In this document: positions 1 through 9,039 of the stretch, piece by piece
Position numbering within the stretch: the stretch's first letter is position 1
Layout: every line of letters begins with the position of its first letter
DNA from: Crocinitomicaceae bacterium
Lineage (GTDB): Bacteria; Bacteroidota; Bacteroidia; Flavobacteriales_D; Parvicellaceae
Length of the DNA stretch: 64,000 bases
Direction of reading: 5' to 3'
Assembly (NCBI GenBank): GCA_002723085.1
Contig: PBNK01000004.1
Span: 10,578-74,577, forward strand
The notes under the pieces: generated by a model
Database searches by the model: none
Told to the model about the DNA's origin: nothing
What the model saw: only the letters and a program-made list of their open reading frames with translations
Position numbers and translations under genes: made by a program

Positions 1-92
1 CCGCTACACCAAATCATTCCAGCTTGAACAATAGGTAGTTTAATTTGAAAAAGATCGCAAATTTTATTCCCAGTATTAATTGATTCACTCAT
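1..92 (-). CDS. Nitronate monooxygenase-like protein, N-terminal fragment
   Basis: Reading the minus strand from an ATG at 92-90 gives about 30 residues before the window ends, including KLPIVQAGMIWCSG. This matches the start of the nitronate monooxygenase / FabK-like flavin oxidoreductase family, whose N-terminus typically reads PIIQGGM followed by a tryptophan-rich stretch. Those enzymes are FMN-dependent TIM barrels that oxidise nitronates or act as enoyl reductases. Only the first strand of the barrel is visible, so the family call rests on this short motif. A perfect TAnnTTTG promoter element lies 4 nt before the ATG. Confidence 0.6.
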   Translation of the reverse strand, partial: MSESINTGNKICDLFQIKLPIVQAGMIWCS

Positions 93-96
93 TCTT

Positions 97-104
97 CAAA
101 TTTA
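97..104 (-). promoter_or_regulatory. Candidate -7 promoter element for the left-end gene
   Basis: The minus strand reads TAAATTTG, an exact match to the Bacteroidota -7 consensus TAnnTTTG. It ends only 4 nt before the start codon at 92, so the transcript would have almost no leader. I see no clear TTG at the -33 position. Confidence 0.35.
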
Positions 105-132
105 TTGATTATATTTATTTAAACTTTTATTT

Positions 133-807
133 ATGAAAAATATATACTCTTCTTTATTAGTATTTGCGTTTTCTTTTTTGTTTGCTAACGTGAATAGTCA
201 AACGACTAACCCTGCAGTTGATTTTTCGGATGGAAATGCTGTTAAATCTGATAATTCTCTTAATGCCGTCAAAAAAGGCACCGTTATTATTGAACCTTGG
301 TATGGAGGGCCTCTTTTTGGAAGAGCTATTTATACTGCTGGTAATGATTCGCTTTTAAATTTTTCATATACAGGGTTAGGTCCTATGGGTGGTGCTGTTG
401 AGTTTTTATTAGCCGACAACGTTGGGATAGGTATTGATTTTATTTACACTAGTCATTCATGGAATTATTCTGATGCTTCTGTTGACGCAAATGGGAACTC
501 AGTAATTTACGATTACAACTATCAGTCTGCAAGACAAAGAATACACTTAAGATTTAATTACCATTTTTCACAAGATGAAAATGTAGATGCTTATTTTGGT
601 ATAGGAGTTGGCACCAATACCAGAACTTATACTTTTGACACCAATCATCCGGGGTTTGATTCTCAAGATGCTGGGGGCCAACTTATTCCTGTTTCAATGA
701 GAATTTGTGTTGGAACCAGATACTATTTTAGCCCTAATTTAGGTTTAGTTGCTGAAGCAGGAATTGGAGGTGCTCTAGTAAGGGCAGGGTTAAGCATTAA
801 ACTCTAA
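133..807 (+). CDS. Outer-membrane beta-barrel protein
   Basis: This is a predicted secreted 224-residue protein. Residues 1-22 form a signal peptide (short positive start, hydrophobic core, cleavage near VNSQ). The rest alternates short hydrophobic strands and Gly/Asn/Asp-rich turns, for example the strands around VGIGIDFIY and the last strands ending in LVRAGLSIKL. That pattern fits a small porin-like barrel of the OmpA/OprF-barrel or PorT type. No catalytic motif is visible and the precise function is unknown. It is transcribed away from the left-end gene and is followed 59 bp later by another outer-membrane protein. Confidence 0.7.
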   Translation: MKNIYSSLLVFAFSFLFANVNSQTTNPAVDFSDGNAVKSDNSLNAVKKGTVIIEPWYGGPLFGRAIYTAGNDSLLNFSYTGLGPMGGAVEFLLADNVGIGIDFIYTSHSWNYSDASVDANGNSVIYDYNYQSARQRIHLRFNYHFSQDENVDAYFGIGVGTNTRTYTFDTNHPGFDSQDAGGQLIPVSMRICVGTRYYFSPNLGLVAEAGIGGALVRAGLSIKL

Positions 808-831
808 TTTCTTAAATTTACAATATAAATT

Positions 832-861
832 TTGTTGCTTTTCTTTCTTAGATTAACTTTG
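832..861 (+). promoter_or_regulatory. Candidate promoter (TTG-N19-TAACTTTG)
   Basis: TTG at 832-834 is followed after 19 nt by TAACTTTG at 854-861, a good match to the Bacteroidota -33/-7 consensus. The GTG start of the next gene is at 867, just 5 nt beyond the -7 element, so the mRNA would be leaderless or nearly so. Confidence 0.45.
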
Positions 862-866
862 CAAAA

Positions 867-1799
867 GTGAAAAATAAAGTTTTCATATTTATAAGTTTTT
901 GGTTTTCCATTTTCTCTTCTGTTGGTTACAGTCAATTTAATAACGATTTTGGCTTTTCTATTGGCCCATCAAATTATTTAGGTGAAATTGGCGGAATTGG
1001 TCATAAACCTTCCAGAGGGTTTATTGGAGATTTAAAGCTTAAGCAAACAGCTCTTTCTGGAGGTGTTTTTTTAAGAAATAAAATTACTCCCAATTTATCC
1101 TTAAATACAAGTCTAAACTATACTAGAATTGGTGGAGACGATATATATACTGAATCTGGACCAAGATTTTGGAGAAATTTAAGATTTAGAAATGACATCA
1201 TTGAAATATCTCCAAGGTTTGAATTAACCTTGAAAGATATTGCTGATGTTGGGAGAACTGGTAGATACCGAACAAAATTAAAACTTTATGCACATTTGGG
1301 AATAACTGCATTTTATCATAACCCTAAAGGAAGACTTACAAACAGCACAAATTGGATCCCATTAAGAGGTCTTCAAACAGAAGGAGTGAATTACAATAGA
1401 TTGGGAATAGGTATTCCGATGGGCGGCGGTTTAATTTTAACTCACAATCACTATTACAGATTTGGATTAGTTGTTAATTACACTAAAACCTTTACTGATT
1501 ATTTAGATGATGTTTCCACTTTTTACTATGGCCACTCAAATGGAAGTCAATCTGCATTATACGCAAACCAAACTCTAGGAGTATCTTCCGGAGGGTCTGC
1601 CCCTGATGATCAATTAGCAAATTTCATCCCTGGATCTATTCGTGGGAATCCTGAAGATAAAGACTCCTATATAACTGTATGTTTAACATACAGCAAATAT
1701 TTTCTTTCAAGAAATAAATATTACAGAGGACGTACTAAAAGATACAATAGGAACAGTTTCAAAAAACCTAAATACCGTGTAAATAGAGCTAAATTCTAA
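867..1799 (+). CDS. DUF6089-type outer-membrane barrel protein
   Basis: This 310-residue protein has a signal peptide (residues 1-22, ending GYSQ) and then GFSIGPSNYLGEIGG, the typical start of the Bacteroidota DUF6089 family of outer-membrane beta-barrels. Later parts contain repeated barrel strands (residues 60-200) and a basic Arg/Lys/Tyr-rich C-terminal tail. The start is a GTG: no ATG precedes the signal peptide, and a promoter-like element lies directly upstream. The last 11 bp overlap the convergent glycosyltransferase gene. The function of the family is not established, though a structural or gliding/secretion-related envelope role is sometimes suggested. Confidence 0.75.
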   Translation: MKNKVFIFISFWFSIFSSVGYSQFNNDFGFSIGPSNYLGEIGGIGHKPSRGFIGDLKLKQTALSGGVFLRNKITPNLSLNTSLNYTRIGGDDIYTESGPRFWRNLRFRNDIIEISPRFELTLKDIADVGRTGRYRTKLKLYAHLGITAFYHNPKGRLTNSTNWIPLRGLQTEGVNYNRLGIGIPMGGGLILTHNHYYRFGLVVNYTKTFTDYLDDVSTFYYGHSNGSQSALYANQTLGVSSGGSAPDDQLANFIPGSIRGNPEDKDSYITVCLTYSKYFLSRNKYYRGRTKRYNRNSFKKPKYRVNRAKF

Positions 1800-2541
1800 T
1801 AAATTGACCAATTTTTCTAACAGGTTTTAGCCATAAAGTAAACCAAAAAGGCTTTAAATTATTTACTTTCCAAGCCAACCTATCGTTTTTATTAGCCTCT
1901 ATCCTGTTGTTAAAACTTTTATTGCTTACACCCCCCATCCTCATCTTAGTAATAATTACTGGTAAATACCTTATTTTAATTTTATGCTTGACAATCATTC
2001 TAAGCATTAACTCATAATCAGCTGAAGATCCTAATCCAAGTAAATAGGATCCGAATTCAATATATTTTGACTTTTTAATGAAAAAAGCTGGATGTGGAGG
2101 CATCCAGCCCCATTTAAAAGAGTTTGGTTTATATGCTCCAGCATTCCACAATCTTAACCTTTTAGATAAATTAAGTCTATCTACATATTCTATATCTCCA
2201 TATACAGCATCAATTTGATCAGAGTTTGAAAAAGCATCAATCACTAAGGACAAAATATTGGTATTTTCATAAATATCATCAGAGTTTAATATACCTATAA
2301 CATCCCCTTTTGCTACTTGAATACCTTTATTCATAGCATCATATATTCCTTTATCTTTCTCAGAAATAATAGTTTGAATATTATCTTTATATCTATTAAT
2401 TATATCTAAAGTTCCGTCATTTGAACCTCCATCTACAATGATATATTCTACATTGTTACAATCTTGAGAGATAACTGATTTCAGCGTATCTTCTATTGTA
2501 TCCACACTATTATATGAAATTGTAACAATTGAAATCTTCAT
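1789..2541 (-). CDS. Family 2 glycosyltransferase (WcaE-like)
   Basis: This is a 250-residue GT-A fold glycosyltransferase. The N-terminus ISIVTISYNS, the nucleotide-binding VDGGSNDGT (around residues 36-44) and the metal-binding NSDD (around 86-89) are classic for GT2. The second half has WGWMPPHPAFF and a SADYELMLR segment, as in the colanic-acid WcaE-like subgroup. It probably adds one sugar to the lipid-linked repeat at the inner membrane, with donor unknown. It is the last gene of the locus, its start overlaps the stop of the acetyltransferase gene by one base, and its 3' end overlaps the convergent outer-membrane gene. Confidence 0.88.
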   Translation of the reverse strand: MKISIVTISYNSVDTIEDTLKSVISQDCNNVEYIIVDGGSNDGTLDIINRYKDNIQTIISEKDKGIYDAMNKGIQVAKGDVIGILNSDDIYENTNILSLVIDAFSNSDQIDAVYGDIEYVDRLNLSKRLRLWNAGAYKPNSFKWGWMPPHPAFFIKKSKYIEFGSYLLGLGSSADYELMLRMIVKHKIKIRYLPVIITKMRMGGVSNKSFNNRIEANKNDRLAWKVNNLKPFWFTLWLKPVRKIGQFIRI

Positions 2542-3092
2542 TAATCAATAATACGTTGTTTTTGAAAAACAGCAGGAGTTCCAGTATAAATTGAAAAAGA
2601 TTTTAAATCCTTATTGGCAACTGAATTAACTGTAAGAACAGCATGAGTGGCACATTTAACTCCAGGACAAACAACAGACCTTGCTCCTATCCAAACTCCG
2701 TTTTCTAAAGTTATTTTACCCACCATTAAATCAAAAGAACTTTTCTTATAATTGTGATTACCAGAAAGTAATAACGCTCCTTGTGAAATACAAACATGAT
2801 CATTAATAATCACATCATCCAAGTTATCAATCCATACATCCTCTCCTATCCAAACATGATTTCCAATAGATAATTTCCATGGATATTTAATATTAACTCC
2901 AGGTTTTAAAACAACCTTAGCCCCTACTTTAGCACCAAACAACTTCAGTATTAGAACCTTAATAAAATTTATGCTAAACCAACGATTCTTTATGAAAATT
3001 AAATTACACGGATACCAAAAAATCCTTCTAAAAATAGACCCTGGCTTATACCAATCATTATTAAATGTATTTAAATCTACCTTTTTTGACAT
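2541..3092 (-). CDS. WcaF-like hexapeptide acetyltransferase
   Basis: This 183-residue left-handed beta-helix acyltransferase has repeated hexapeptide units between residues 55 and 165 (for example IGNHVWIGEDVWI and LENGVWIGARSVVCPG). A GNHNY segment carries the probable catalytic His113. Length and motif order fit the WcaF family of colanic-acid O-acetyltransferases, which use acetyl-CoA. It sits between two glycosyltransferases and likely O-acetylates one sugar of the repeat unit. The acceptor sugar cannot be read from the sequence. Confidence 0.88.
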   Translation of the reverse strand: MSKKVDLNTFNNDWYKPGSIFRRIFWYPCNLIFIKNRWFSINFIKVLILKLFGAKVGAKVVLKPGVNIKYPWKLSIGNHVWIGEDVWIDNLDDVIINDHVCISQGALLLSGNHNYKKSSFDLMVGKITLENGVWIGARSVVCPGVKCATHAVLTVNSVANKDLKSFSIYTGTPAVFQKQRIID

Positions 3093-3098
3093 AAAAAC

Positions 3099-4235
3099 TT
3101 AATTCGTTAACAAATCTATATAACGATCTTTAAATAAATTAGGATTCATAAATTGGTCAAAATATGATTTAGCTCCTTTAGAATAAGATTGATATTCCTC
3201 ATTACTCATATTAGCAAATTTATTCAAATGAAATAAAAAATCTTCTTCAACCAATGAAACATCAGCTCCAGCTTTATAATTCAATAAATTTTTCCAAGGT
3301 GTTTGATCAGAAATCAAAACAGGCTTAGAAAAACCTAATGCTTCTACAATACTGTGGCCAAAGTTTTCATTTAATGATGTACTTACAAAAAGATCTGCTT
3401 CATTTAAATTTTGTAATATATTTTCAGGTTTAACTTGATTTGAAAAATGAACATGAACATTATTAGGTAAATGATTTATCAAATCTAAACAAGATTGATA
3501 ATACATTTTATCCTCAATTGGACCAATAATATTGTATTGACACTGGAATTGAACATTCTTCAAAACTTTAATTAGAAAATGTATATTTTTTATAGGTAAA
3601 ACTCTGCAAATAGAAATCAAATTAAGTTTTTTTTCTTTTTTAGAATGTCCTTTTGGAAGATCAACCGGCAATAATGAAAGGTTAGGTAAAATTGTATTTT
3701 CTTTTATTTCTTTAATCTTACTTTTTAATTCTATCAACTCTTTATTTGAATTTAAATGCCATAAAACATTAGAATATTTGCCCATAGCATTCATTAGAAA
3801 TAAAAATATTTTCTTTTTTAAAGGTTTAAATTTCAATGAATTTAAGCCAAACATCCCTCTGGGTGACACAATTAATTTAGCATTAGTTTTATTAAAAGTT
3901 AATAAAGGTTTTATAGAAAAATAATAAGAAAACACTCCGTTTACATACACACAATTTGGCTGAACATCATTATATAATTTTTTATAGTTTGATTTTCTTC
4001 TGCTTTTTTTATCTAAATAAATAATTGAATAATTCTCTTTTTTTATCCAAGAATTAAATGTTATGTTTTTAAATGGATTAGCATCTAAAAGGTCTCTATC
4101 ACCTGTAACAATAAAAAAATGGATATCCTTAGATAGTAATGCAATCATATTTGAAACAGACCTAATTGGACCTCCAGCCTTAAATGCAGGATAATACCAA
4201 TCAATAAAAACCAAAACATTAAAATTTTTAGACAT
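3099..4235 (-). CDS. Family 4 glycosyltransferase
   Basis: This 378-residue GT-B enzyme has the N-terminal Rossmann half FIDWYYPAFKAGGPIRSV, where the GGPIRS loop is common in one Bacteroidota GT4 subgroup. The C-terminal half has LISICRVLPIKN and the donor-binding E(x7)E region in SLNENFGHSIVEALGFSKPV. It is retaining by family. It overlaps the asparagine synthase gene upstream by 8 bp, implying translational coupling. Donor and acceptor are unknown. Confidence 0.87.
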   Translation of the reverse strand: MSKNFNVLVFIDWYYPAFKAGGPIRSVSNMIALLSKDIHFFIVTGDRDLLDANPFKNITFNSWIKKENYSIIYLDKKSRRKSNYKKLYNDVQPNCVYVNGVFSYYFSIKPLLTFNKTNAKLIVSPRGMFGLNSLKFKPLKKKIFLFLMNAMGKYSNVLWHLNSNKELIELKSKIKEIKENTILPNLSLLPVDLPKGHSKKEKKLNLISICRVLPIKNIHFLIKVLKNVQFQCQYNIIGPIEDKMYYQSCLDLINHLPNNVHVHFSNQVKPENILQNLNEADLFVSTSLNENFGHSIVEALGFSKPVLISDQTPWKNLLNYKAGADVSLVEEDFLFHLNKFANMSNEEYQSYSKGAKSYFDQFMNPNLFKDRYIDLLTN

Positions 4236-6108
4236 GTTGATTATTAATTGATATCCATTTACCTAAGACTACTAAGCTCCAAATCTTATGCCATGGACAT
4301 AATTTATTTCCAGACAAAAAACCATTCCATAAACTGTATACTTCATCTATATTAAAAATATTTAATTGTTCTAAGTCCGTTAATCCAGAATAAGAAAATT
4401 CTTTCAACTCTTTTTTCATCCATTTTTCCCAAGGAAAAACAAAACCCATTTTTTTTCGATTAATTATTTCATTAGGTAACTCATCACTAAAAGCATCAAC
4501 TAATATTTGTTTTGGATAATCAGAATACTTAAACTCGTCATTTAAAGATAAAACATAACTCACCAAATTATGATCTAGAAACGGAACTCTGATTTCCATA
4601 GAACTAGCCATACTCATTTGATCTACATCTCTTAAAAGAACATTTTGTAAGTAGGTTTCCATTTCTAAAACTGAAATTTTACTCAAAAAAGGCAAATTAT
4701 AACCCTCATTACTAGGCTCTAAATGATTAATACCCCATTCCATTGGAAAATTAATTGCCGATGGTTTTTTAAGTAACTTATATAATTCTTGATCAGAAAA
4801 TATTTGTCTGAAAAAAGGATAATAATAAGGCAATTCAAATAATTTTTGATTTAAAATGCCTGCAATTTTTTGACTTTGAATAGAAGGTTTAAATGTTTTT
4901 AACAAAGAAGAGAAAACTCTTCTTGTTACAGGAGGAAATGAATATAACCATTTTTTTGACTCAAGGGAAATACTCTGCTTAAATACCGGATATCCAGCAA
5001 ATAACTCATCAGCACCTAATCCAGAAAGAGCTACAGTTAACCCTTGTTTTTTAGCAGCTTTACAAATGACATAAGTATTTAACCCATCAATGCTTGGGTG
5101 ATCCATAATGCTCAAACAAGACTCCATTTCATTTAATAAATCATTAGCAGTAAGTTTAATTTCTTGATGATTGGTATTATATTTTTCGGCAACTAATCTT
5201 GAATATTTTGCTTCACTAAACTCTTCTTCTTCAAAAACAACCGAGAATGTATTAAGTGGTTTATCAGATTCATTAGATGCTGCCGCAACCAATATGCTAG
5301 AGTCAATACCTCCACTTAAAAAAACTCCAAAAGGAACATCTGAAGTCAATCTTTTGTTAACTGATTCACATAATATTTTTTTAACATTATTCTTGATTTC
5401 TTTATACTTATAATGAACAGGTAGTTTTTTTGTTTCTTCAATTAAATCAAAATAATTATGAACTTTCCAATCGTCTTCACTGACCATTAACAAACTAGAT
5501 TTAGAAAGCATTTTAATTGGCTTTATTAATGTTTCTGGTGAATGAACAGTTCCATACTTTAAATAATCTGTAATGTTTTTTTCATTAATGGAAAATGATA
5601 AATCCTTGTTACTTAATAGACTTTTAATAGATGAAGAAAAGTAAATTGATTGATTATGCTCTAAATAATAAAGTGGCTTGATCCCTAATCTATCTCTTCC
5701 TAAGATAAATTGATCTTTTCTTTTATCCCAAATAGCAAATGCAAACATTCCATTTAGACGAGACACAAAAGAACTTCCCCATTTTAAATATGATGCAATT
5801 AAAACTTCTGTATCCGACTTTGTAATAAAATTATAATCAGATTTTAGTTCTTCTTTTAGTTCAAAAAAATTATATATTTCTCCATTATATACTAAAACAA
5901 TATTTTTATCTGAACTAACAAAAGGTTGATTGGCTTTTGGATCTAAATCTATAATTGAAAGCCTATTGTGACCTAAAACAACTTTATTATCATGATAAAT
6001 TCCTGTGAAATCTGGGCCTCTGTGATGAGATACTTTATTCATTAACTCTACGGCCTCAAGAGAACTTGAAAAGTCCGAATAATTAAAAACACCGTTTATT
6101 CCACACAT
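4228..6108 (-). CDS. asnB: Asparagine synthase (glutamine-hydrolysing), copy 1
   Basis: This 626-residue class II glutamine amidotransferase begins MCGINGVFNYS, so Cys2 would become the N-terminal nucleophile. HRGPDFTG, VYNGEIYNF and SDTEVLI are the glutaminase-domain signatures (residues 1-200). The synthetase half has the pyrophosphate loop FLSGGIDSS (around 263) and LSGLGADELFAGY. By family it transfers ammonia from glutamine to an adenylated carboxylate. In glycan loci such homologues amidate uronic acids or amino-acid substituents, and this is the likelier job here because a second homologue lies at 25569-27458. It overlaps both neighbours by a few bases. Confidence 0.85.
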   Translation of the reverse strand: MCGINGVFNYSDFSSSLEAVELMNKVSHHRGPDFTGIYHDNKVVLGHNRLSIIDLDPKANQPFVSSDKNIVLVYNGEIYNFFELKEELKSDYNFITKSDTEVLIASYLKWGSSFVSRLNGMFAFAIWDKRKDQFILGRDRLGIKPLYYLEHNQSIYFSSSIKSLLSNKDLSFSINEKNITDYLKYGTVHSPETLIKPIKMLSKSSLLMVSEDDWKVHNYFDLIEETKKLPVHYKYKEIKNNVKKILCESVNKRLTSDVPFGVFLSGGIDSSILVAAASNESDKPLNTFSVVFEEEEFSEAKYSRLVAEKYNTNHQEIKLTANDLLNEMESCLSIMDHPSIDGLNTYVICKAAKKQGLTVALSGLGADELFAGYPVFKQSISLESKKWLYSFPPVTRRVFSSLLKTFKPSIQSQKIAGILNQKLFELPYYYPFFRQIFSDQELYKLLKKPSAINFPMEWGINHLEPSNEGYNLPFLSKISVLEMETYLQNVLLRDVDQMSMASSMEIRVPFLDHNLVSYVLSLNDEFKYSDYPKQILVDAFSDELPNEIINRKKMGFVFPWEKWMKKELKEFSYSGLTDLEQLNIFNIDEVYSLWNGFLSGNKLCPWHKIWSLVVLGKWISINNQHV

Positions 6109-7043
6109 TAATACTTAAAATCAGAATGCGACAGCATTAAATCTATTCCTTTTTCAATAGATATTAAATCACTATCTAAAATTTGCTTCATTTTAGAGTT
6201 ATCAGGCATTCTTCTTGTCATATCTCCTTCTTCAAGAGCAGGAAGATAAACAAGCTTAGATTTAGAATTTGTTTTTTCAATAATCAATTGAGCCAATTGT
6301 TTGATCTCATATTCCTGTGCTCCACCAATATTAATAACATCATTAAGCATTAAATTATTCTCAAAAATTTTAATACAAGTATTTACATTATCATCAACAT
6401 AACAAAAAGTTCTAGTTTGCTTGCCATCTCCATAAATAGTGATGTCTTTATTATTCAATGCTGCCTTTAAAAATTTAGAAACCACAAAATCTTCACTTTG
6501 GTTTGGTCCATATGTATTAAAAAATCTAAAAATAGTAAACGGAAGACCAAATGACTTATAGTAAGATCTAAAATAAGATTCACCAACATTTTTAACCACA
6601 GCATAAGGGACTCTTGAATTTAGAGGAGTTGTTTCTTCATTTTGTGGCAATTCAACTGGTTCGCCATATACTTCTGATGATGAAGAAAAGAAGGTTCTTT
6701 TTACAGAAGTGTTTTTTGAGAGCTGAAGAATATTTTTAATCCCCTGAATATCATTCAAAACCATTATTGGATTGTCTTGAGTTCGCTTAACGCCAACAAC
6801 TGCAGCATAATGGAAAACATAGTCAAATTGATGAACTAACATAATCTGAGATATTTCCTCATATTTGTTAACATCACAATAAACAAAAGTCCAGTTCTTG
6901 AAATTTTTCGATGGTAACTTTTGTTTTGAACCAGTAGATAAATCATCAGCAATAACAATAAAATATTTTTGATTCTCAACTAATTTTCTAGCAAGAGCAC
7001 CACCTACATTTCCTGCACCACCTGTTATTAAAATTTTATACAT
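6108..7043 (-). CDS. NAD-dependent epimerase/dehydratase (extended SDR)
   Basis: This 311-residue extended short-chain dehydrogenase/reductase has the glycine-rich NAD site GGAGNVGG near residues 8-15. It also has the SSSSEVYG catalytic-Ser region, the YAVVK (YxxxK) catalytic pair near 150, and FFNTYGPNQ of nucleotide-sugar enzymes. It likely epimerises, dehydrates or decarboxylates a UDP-, GDP- or dTDP-sugar. The exact reaction is not decidable from these motifs. It overlaps the upstream GT4 gene by 8 bp and the asparagine synthase downstream by one base. Confidence 0.87.
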   Translation of the reverse strand: MYKILITGGAGNVGGALARKLVENQKYFIVIADDLSTGSKQKLPSKNFKNWTFVYCDVNKYEEISQIMLVHQFDYVFHYAAVVGVKRTQDNPIMVLNDIQGIKNILQLSKNTSVKRTFFSSSSEVYGEPVELPQNEETTPLNSRVPYAVVKNVGESYFRSYYKSFGLPFTIFRFFNTYGPNQSEDFVVSKFLKAALNNKDITIYGDGKQTRTFCYVDDNVNTCIKIFENNLMLNDVINIGGAQEYEIKQLAQLIIEKTNSKSKLVYLPALEEGDMTRRMPDNSKMKQILDSDLISIEKGIDLMLSHSDFKY

Positions 7044-8073
7044 CTATAAATGTTTTTACCCATTTTTCTGGAGTGATTTTTGATGCTAATTTAGTACTTA
7101 TTTCACCCATTTTTAAAAGATTTTCATTATTAATTTCAATTATCTTTTTCATTGAAGATTTCAAACTATTTATACTTTTAGATTCAAAAACAAACCCATT
7201 AATTTCATCTTTTAAAAAAACAGAACTTGAAGAAATTTTATCAGATAATATCATTGGAAAACCAGCAGAAGCAAATTCATGAACAACAACACCCCAAGGC
7301 TCAAAATGACTGGGAAGTATTAATACTGAAGTTTCTCCAATTAAAGAACTCATTTCTGAAAATTGAAGAAAACCAAAATGCTTAATCTTAGGATGATCGG
7401 GCTTATTTTCATATAGAGGCCCTATTCCAACACACCAAAGCTCCCAGTCATTTGGAAATTCAATATGTAATTGAATAAAACTTTCCCATAAGTCTAAAAC
7501 ACCCTTTCTTTCAATATATCTTCCAACATATAAAAATCTCTTTGGAAACTGTTTACGTTTAATTATGTTAAATTTATCACCAATATTTTTAAAGTAATTA
7601 AAATCACATGAATATGCTCCCATTTTAATTTCATCTTTCTTAAAACCCATTTTAGCAGCTAATTTATATTGAGCTTTTCCAGGTATAAATGCATAATTAA
7701 ATACATTAATATATTTTAATCTATAAAATAGAACACTCACCCATTGCTTCAAACTACCATTCCATGGAGTGTCAAAGCCCAAAATTGTAATTTTATCATT
7801 ATTACTCACACATAATTTTAAATAATCTTTATTTTTCCATCCAGCACAAAAGATAATATCAGGGTTTATTTCCAATAAAAGATTTGAAAGATCATTGTAA
7901 GACAAAGACTTTGCATTATAAATATTAATTGGAAAATCAAAATCAAATTCAAAAGGGGCCTCAGATATGTTAATATCATATTTAACAAGAAAAATGTCAT
8001 TGTTTTTTGATAATTCTTTAAAGCATGGAATATTATAGTGAGCAATTTCGTAATACAGAATAAGAATTTTCAT
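7036..8073 (-). CDS. Family 4 glycosyltransferase
   Basis: This is a GT-B glycosyltransferase of about 345 residues. I prefer the ATG at 8073 (MKILILYYEIAHYN) over one 27 bp upstream, because the core Rossmann strand begins there and the divergent gene starts at about 8104. The C-terminal half has FLYVGRYIERKGVLDL and the donor-site segment LPSHFEPWGVVVHEFASAG, where the conserved acid is present. It is the first gene of the minus-strand group 8073-1789 and faces a divergent gene only 30 bp away. Donor sugar unknown. Confidence 0.85.
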   Translation of the reverse strand: MKILILYYEIAHYNIPCFKELSKNNDIFLVKYDINISEAPFEFDFDFPINIYNAKSLSYNDLSNLLLEINPDIIFCAGWKNKDYLKLCVSNNDKITILGFDTPWNGSLKQWVSVLFYRLKYINVFNYAFIPGKAQYKLAAKMGFKKDEIKMGAYSCDFNYFKNIGDKFNIIKRKQFPKRFLYVGRYIERKGVLDLWESFIQLHIEFPNDWELWCVGIGPLYENKPDHPKIKHFGFLQFSEMSSLIGETSVLILPSHFEPWGVVVHEFASAGFPMILSDKISSSSVFLKDEINGFVFESKSINSLKSSMKKIIEINNENLLKMGEISTKLASKITPEKWVKTFIDV

Positions 8074-8103
8074 TACTTTAAATCTAAAATAATTTTTCAA
8101 GTT

Positions 8104-9039
8104 TTGAGTAATATAAAAATAATTGAATATGAACCATGGATGAAAAATGAAGTAATTATATTATTCAATGATGAATATAAATTAGAAAACAATCAATTTA
8201 AAAAGAAGTTTGAAAAACTTTATGAAGATCCTTTTCAAAAACAAAAATGTATAAGAATTGTTGCCTCAATTAATGATAAAATAATTGGTTTTCAATCATA
8301 TTTCTATTGGCCATATAAATATGATGGAAATACATATAATTCATTCCAGTCAGGAAACTCAATTGTCAGCAAAAATCATAGAGGCAAAGGAATATTTGGT
8401 TTAATGTTAGAAAAAATTGATGAAATTGTAATTGAAAAAAAAGTAGATTTTTTAATTGGATTTCCTGTTGCAGAATCAATTGGAAGCTTCAAAAGAAAAA
8501 AATGGTTAAATAAATTTAATCTATCATGGTATATCAAACCTATTTCTTATAATCCATTTATTTTTTTAAAAAAAACAAATTCTAACTTAAAAAAGGAAAA
8601 GCTACATTTCAACTTAAAAATGAAAAATTATTTAGTTTTAGAAAATACTTCATCATTTAATCAATATAGAAGTAAATTTAGTGGTGAAAAACTATATTTT
8701 CAGTATAAAAAAAATGACACCATTATTGAATTATGCTATAAAATATCCATTAGAAAAAAAATAATAAAAGAACTTACAATTGGTAATGTGGAATTTAATC
8801 ATTTCAATGAGGATATTATTAATAATGCATTTAGTGTTTTTATAAAAAGCATTAAAAAAAATAAAATTGCTAATTTCATTAGTTTTGCAATTTCAGACAA
8901 TTCAAATATTTTTAATGAAATTTTATTAAAACAAGGCTTTAAATCAATAAATAAAAAAATTTTTTTCATTCATAAATGCAATAAAAAAATTGATTTAAAT
9001 AATATATTATTATTTAGATCTGATATTGACACATGGTAA
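8104..9039 (+). CDS. GNAT-family N-acetyltransferase
   Basis: This protein of about 311 residues has an N-terminal GNAT domain. The acetyl-CoA loop is VSKNHRGKGIFGLML (around 98-112 from this start), preceded by strands at IVASINDKIIGFQ. The C-terminal half is Lys/Asn/Ile-rich and less diagnostic. A TTG at 8104 is the best start: it removes overlap with the divergent GT4 gene and begins directly at SNIKIIEYEPW. It forms a two-gene plus-strand unit with the deacetylase that follows (7-bp overlap). It probably acylates an amino sugar or amino-acid substituent, which is inference from context. Confidence 0.75.
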   Translation: MSNIKIIEYEPWMKNEVIILFNDEYKLENNQFKKKFEKLYEDPFQKQKCIRIVASINDKIIGFQSYFYWPYKYDGNTYNSFQSGNSIVSKNHRGKGIFGLMLEKIDEIVIEKKVDFLIGFPVAESIGSFKRKKWLNKFNLSWYIKPISYNPFIFLKKTNSNLKKEKLHFNLKMKNYLVLENTSSFNQYRSKFSGEKLYFQYKKNDTIIELCYKISIRKKIIKELTIGNVEFNHFNEDIINNAFSVFIKSIKKNKIANFISFAISDNSNIFNEILLKQGFKSINKKIFFIHKCNKKIDLNNILLFRSDIDTW

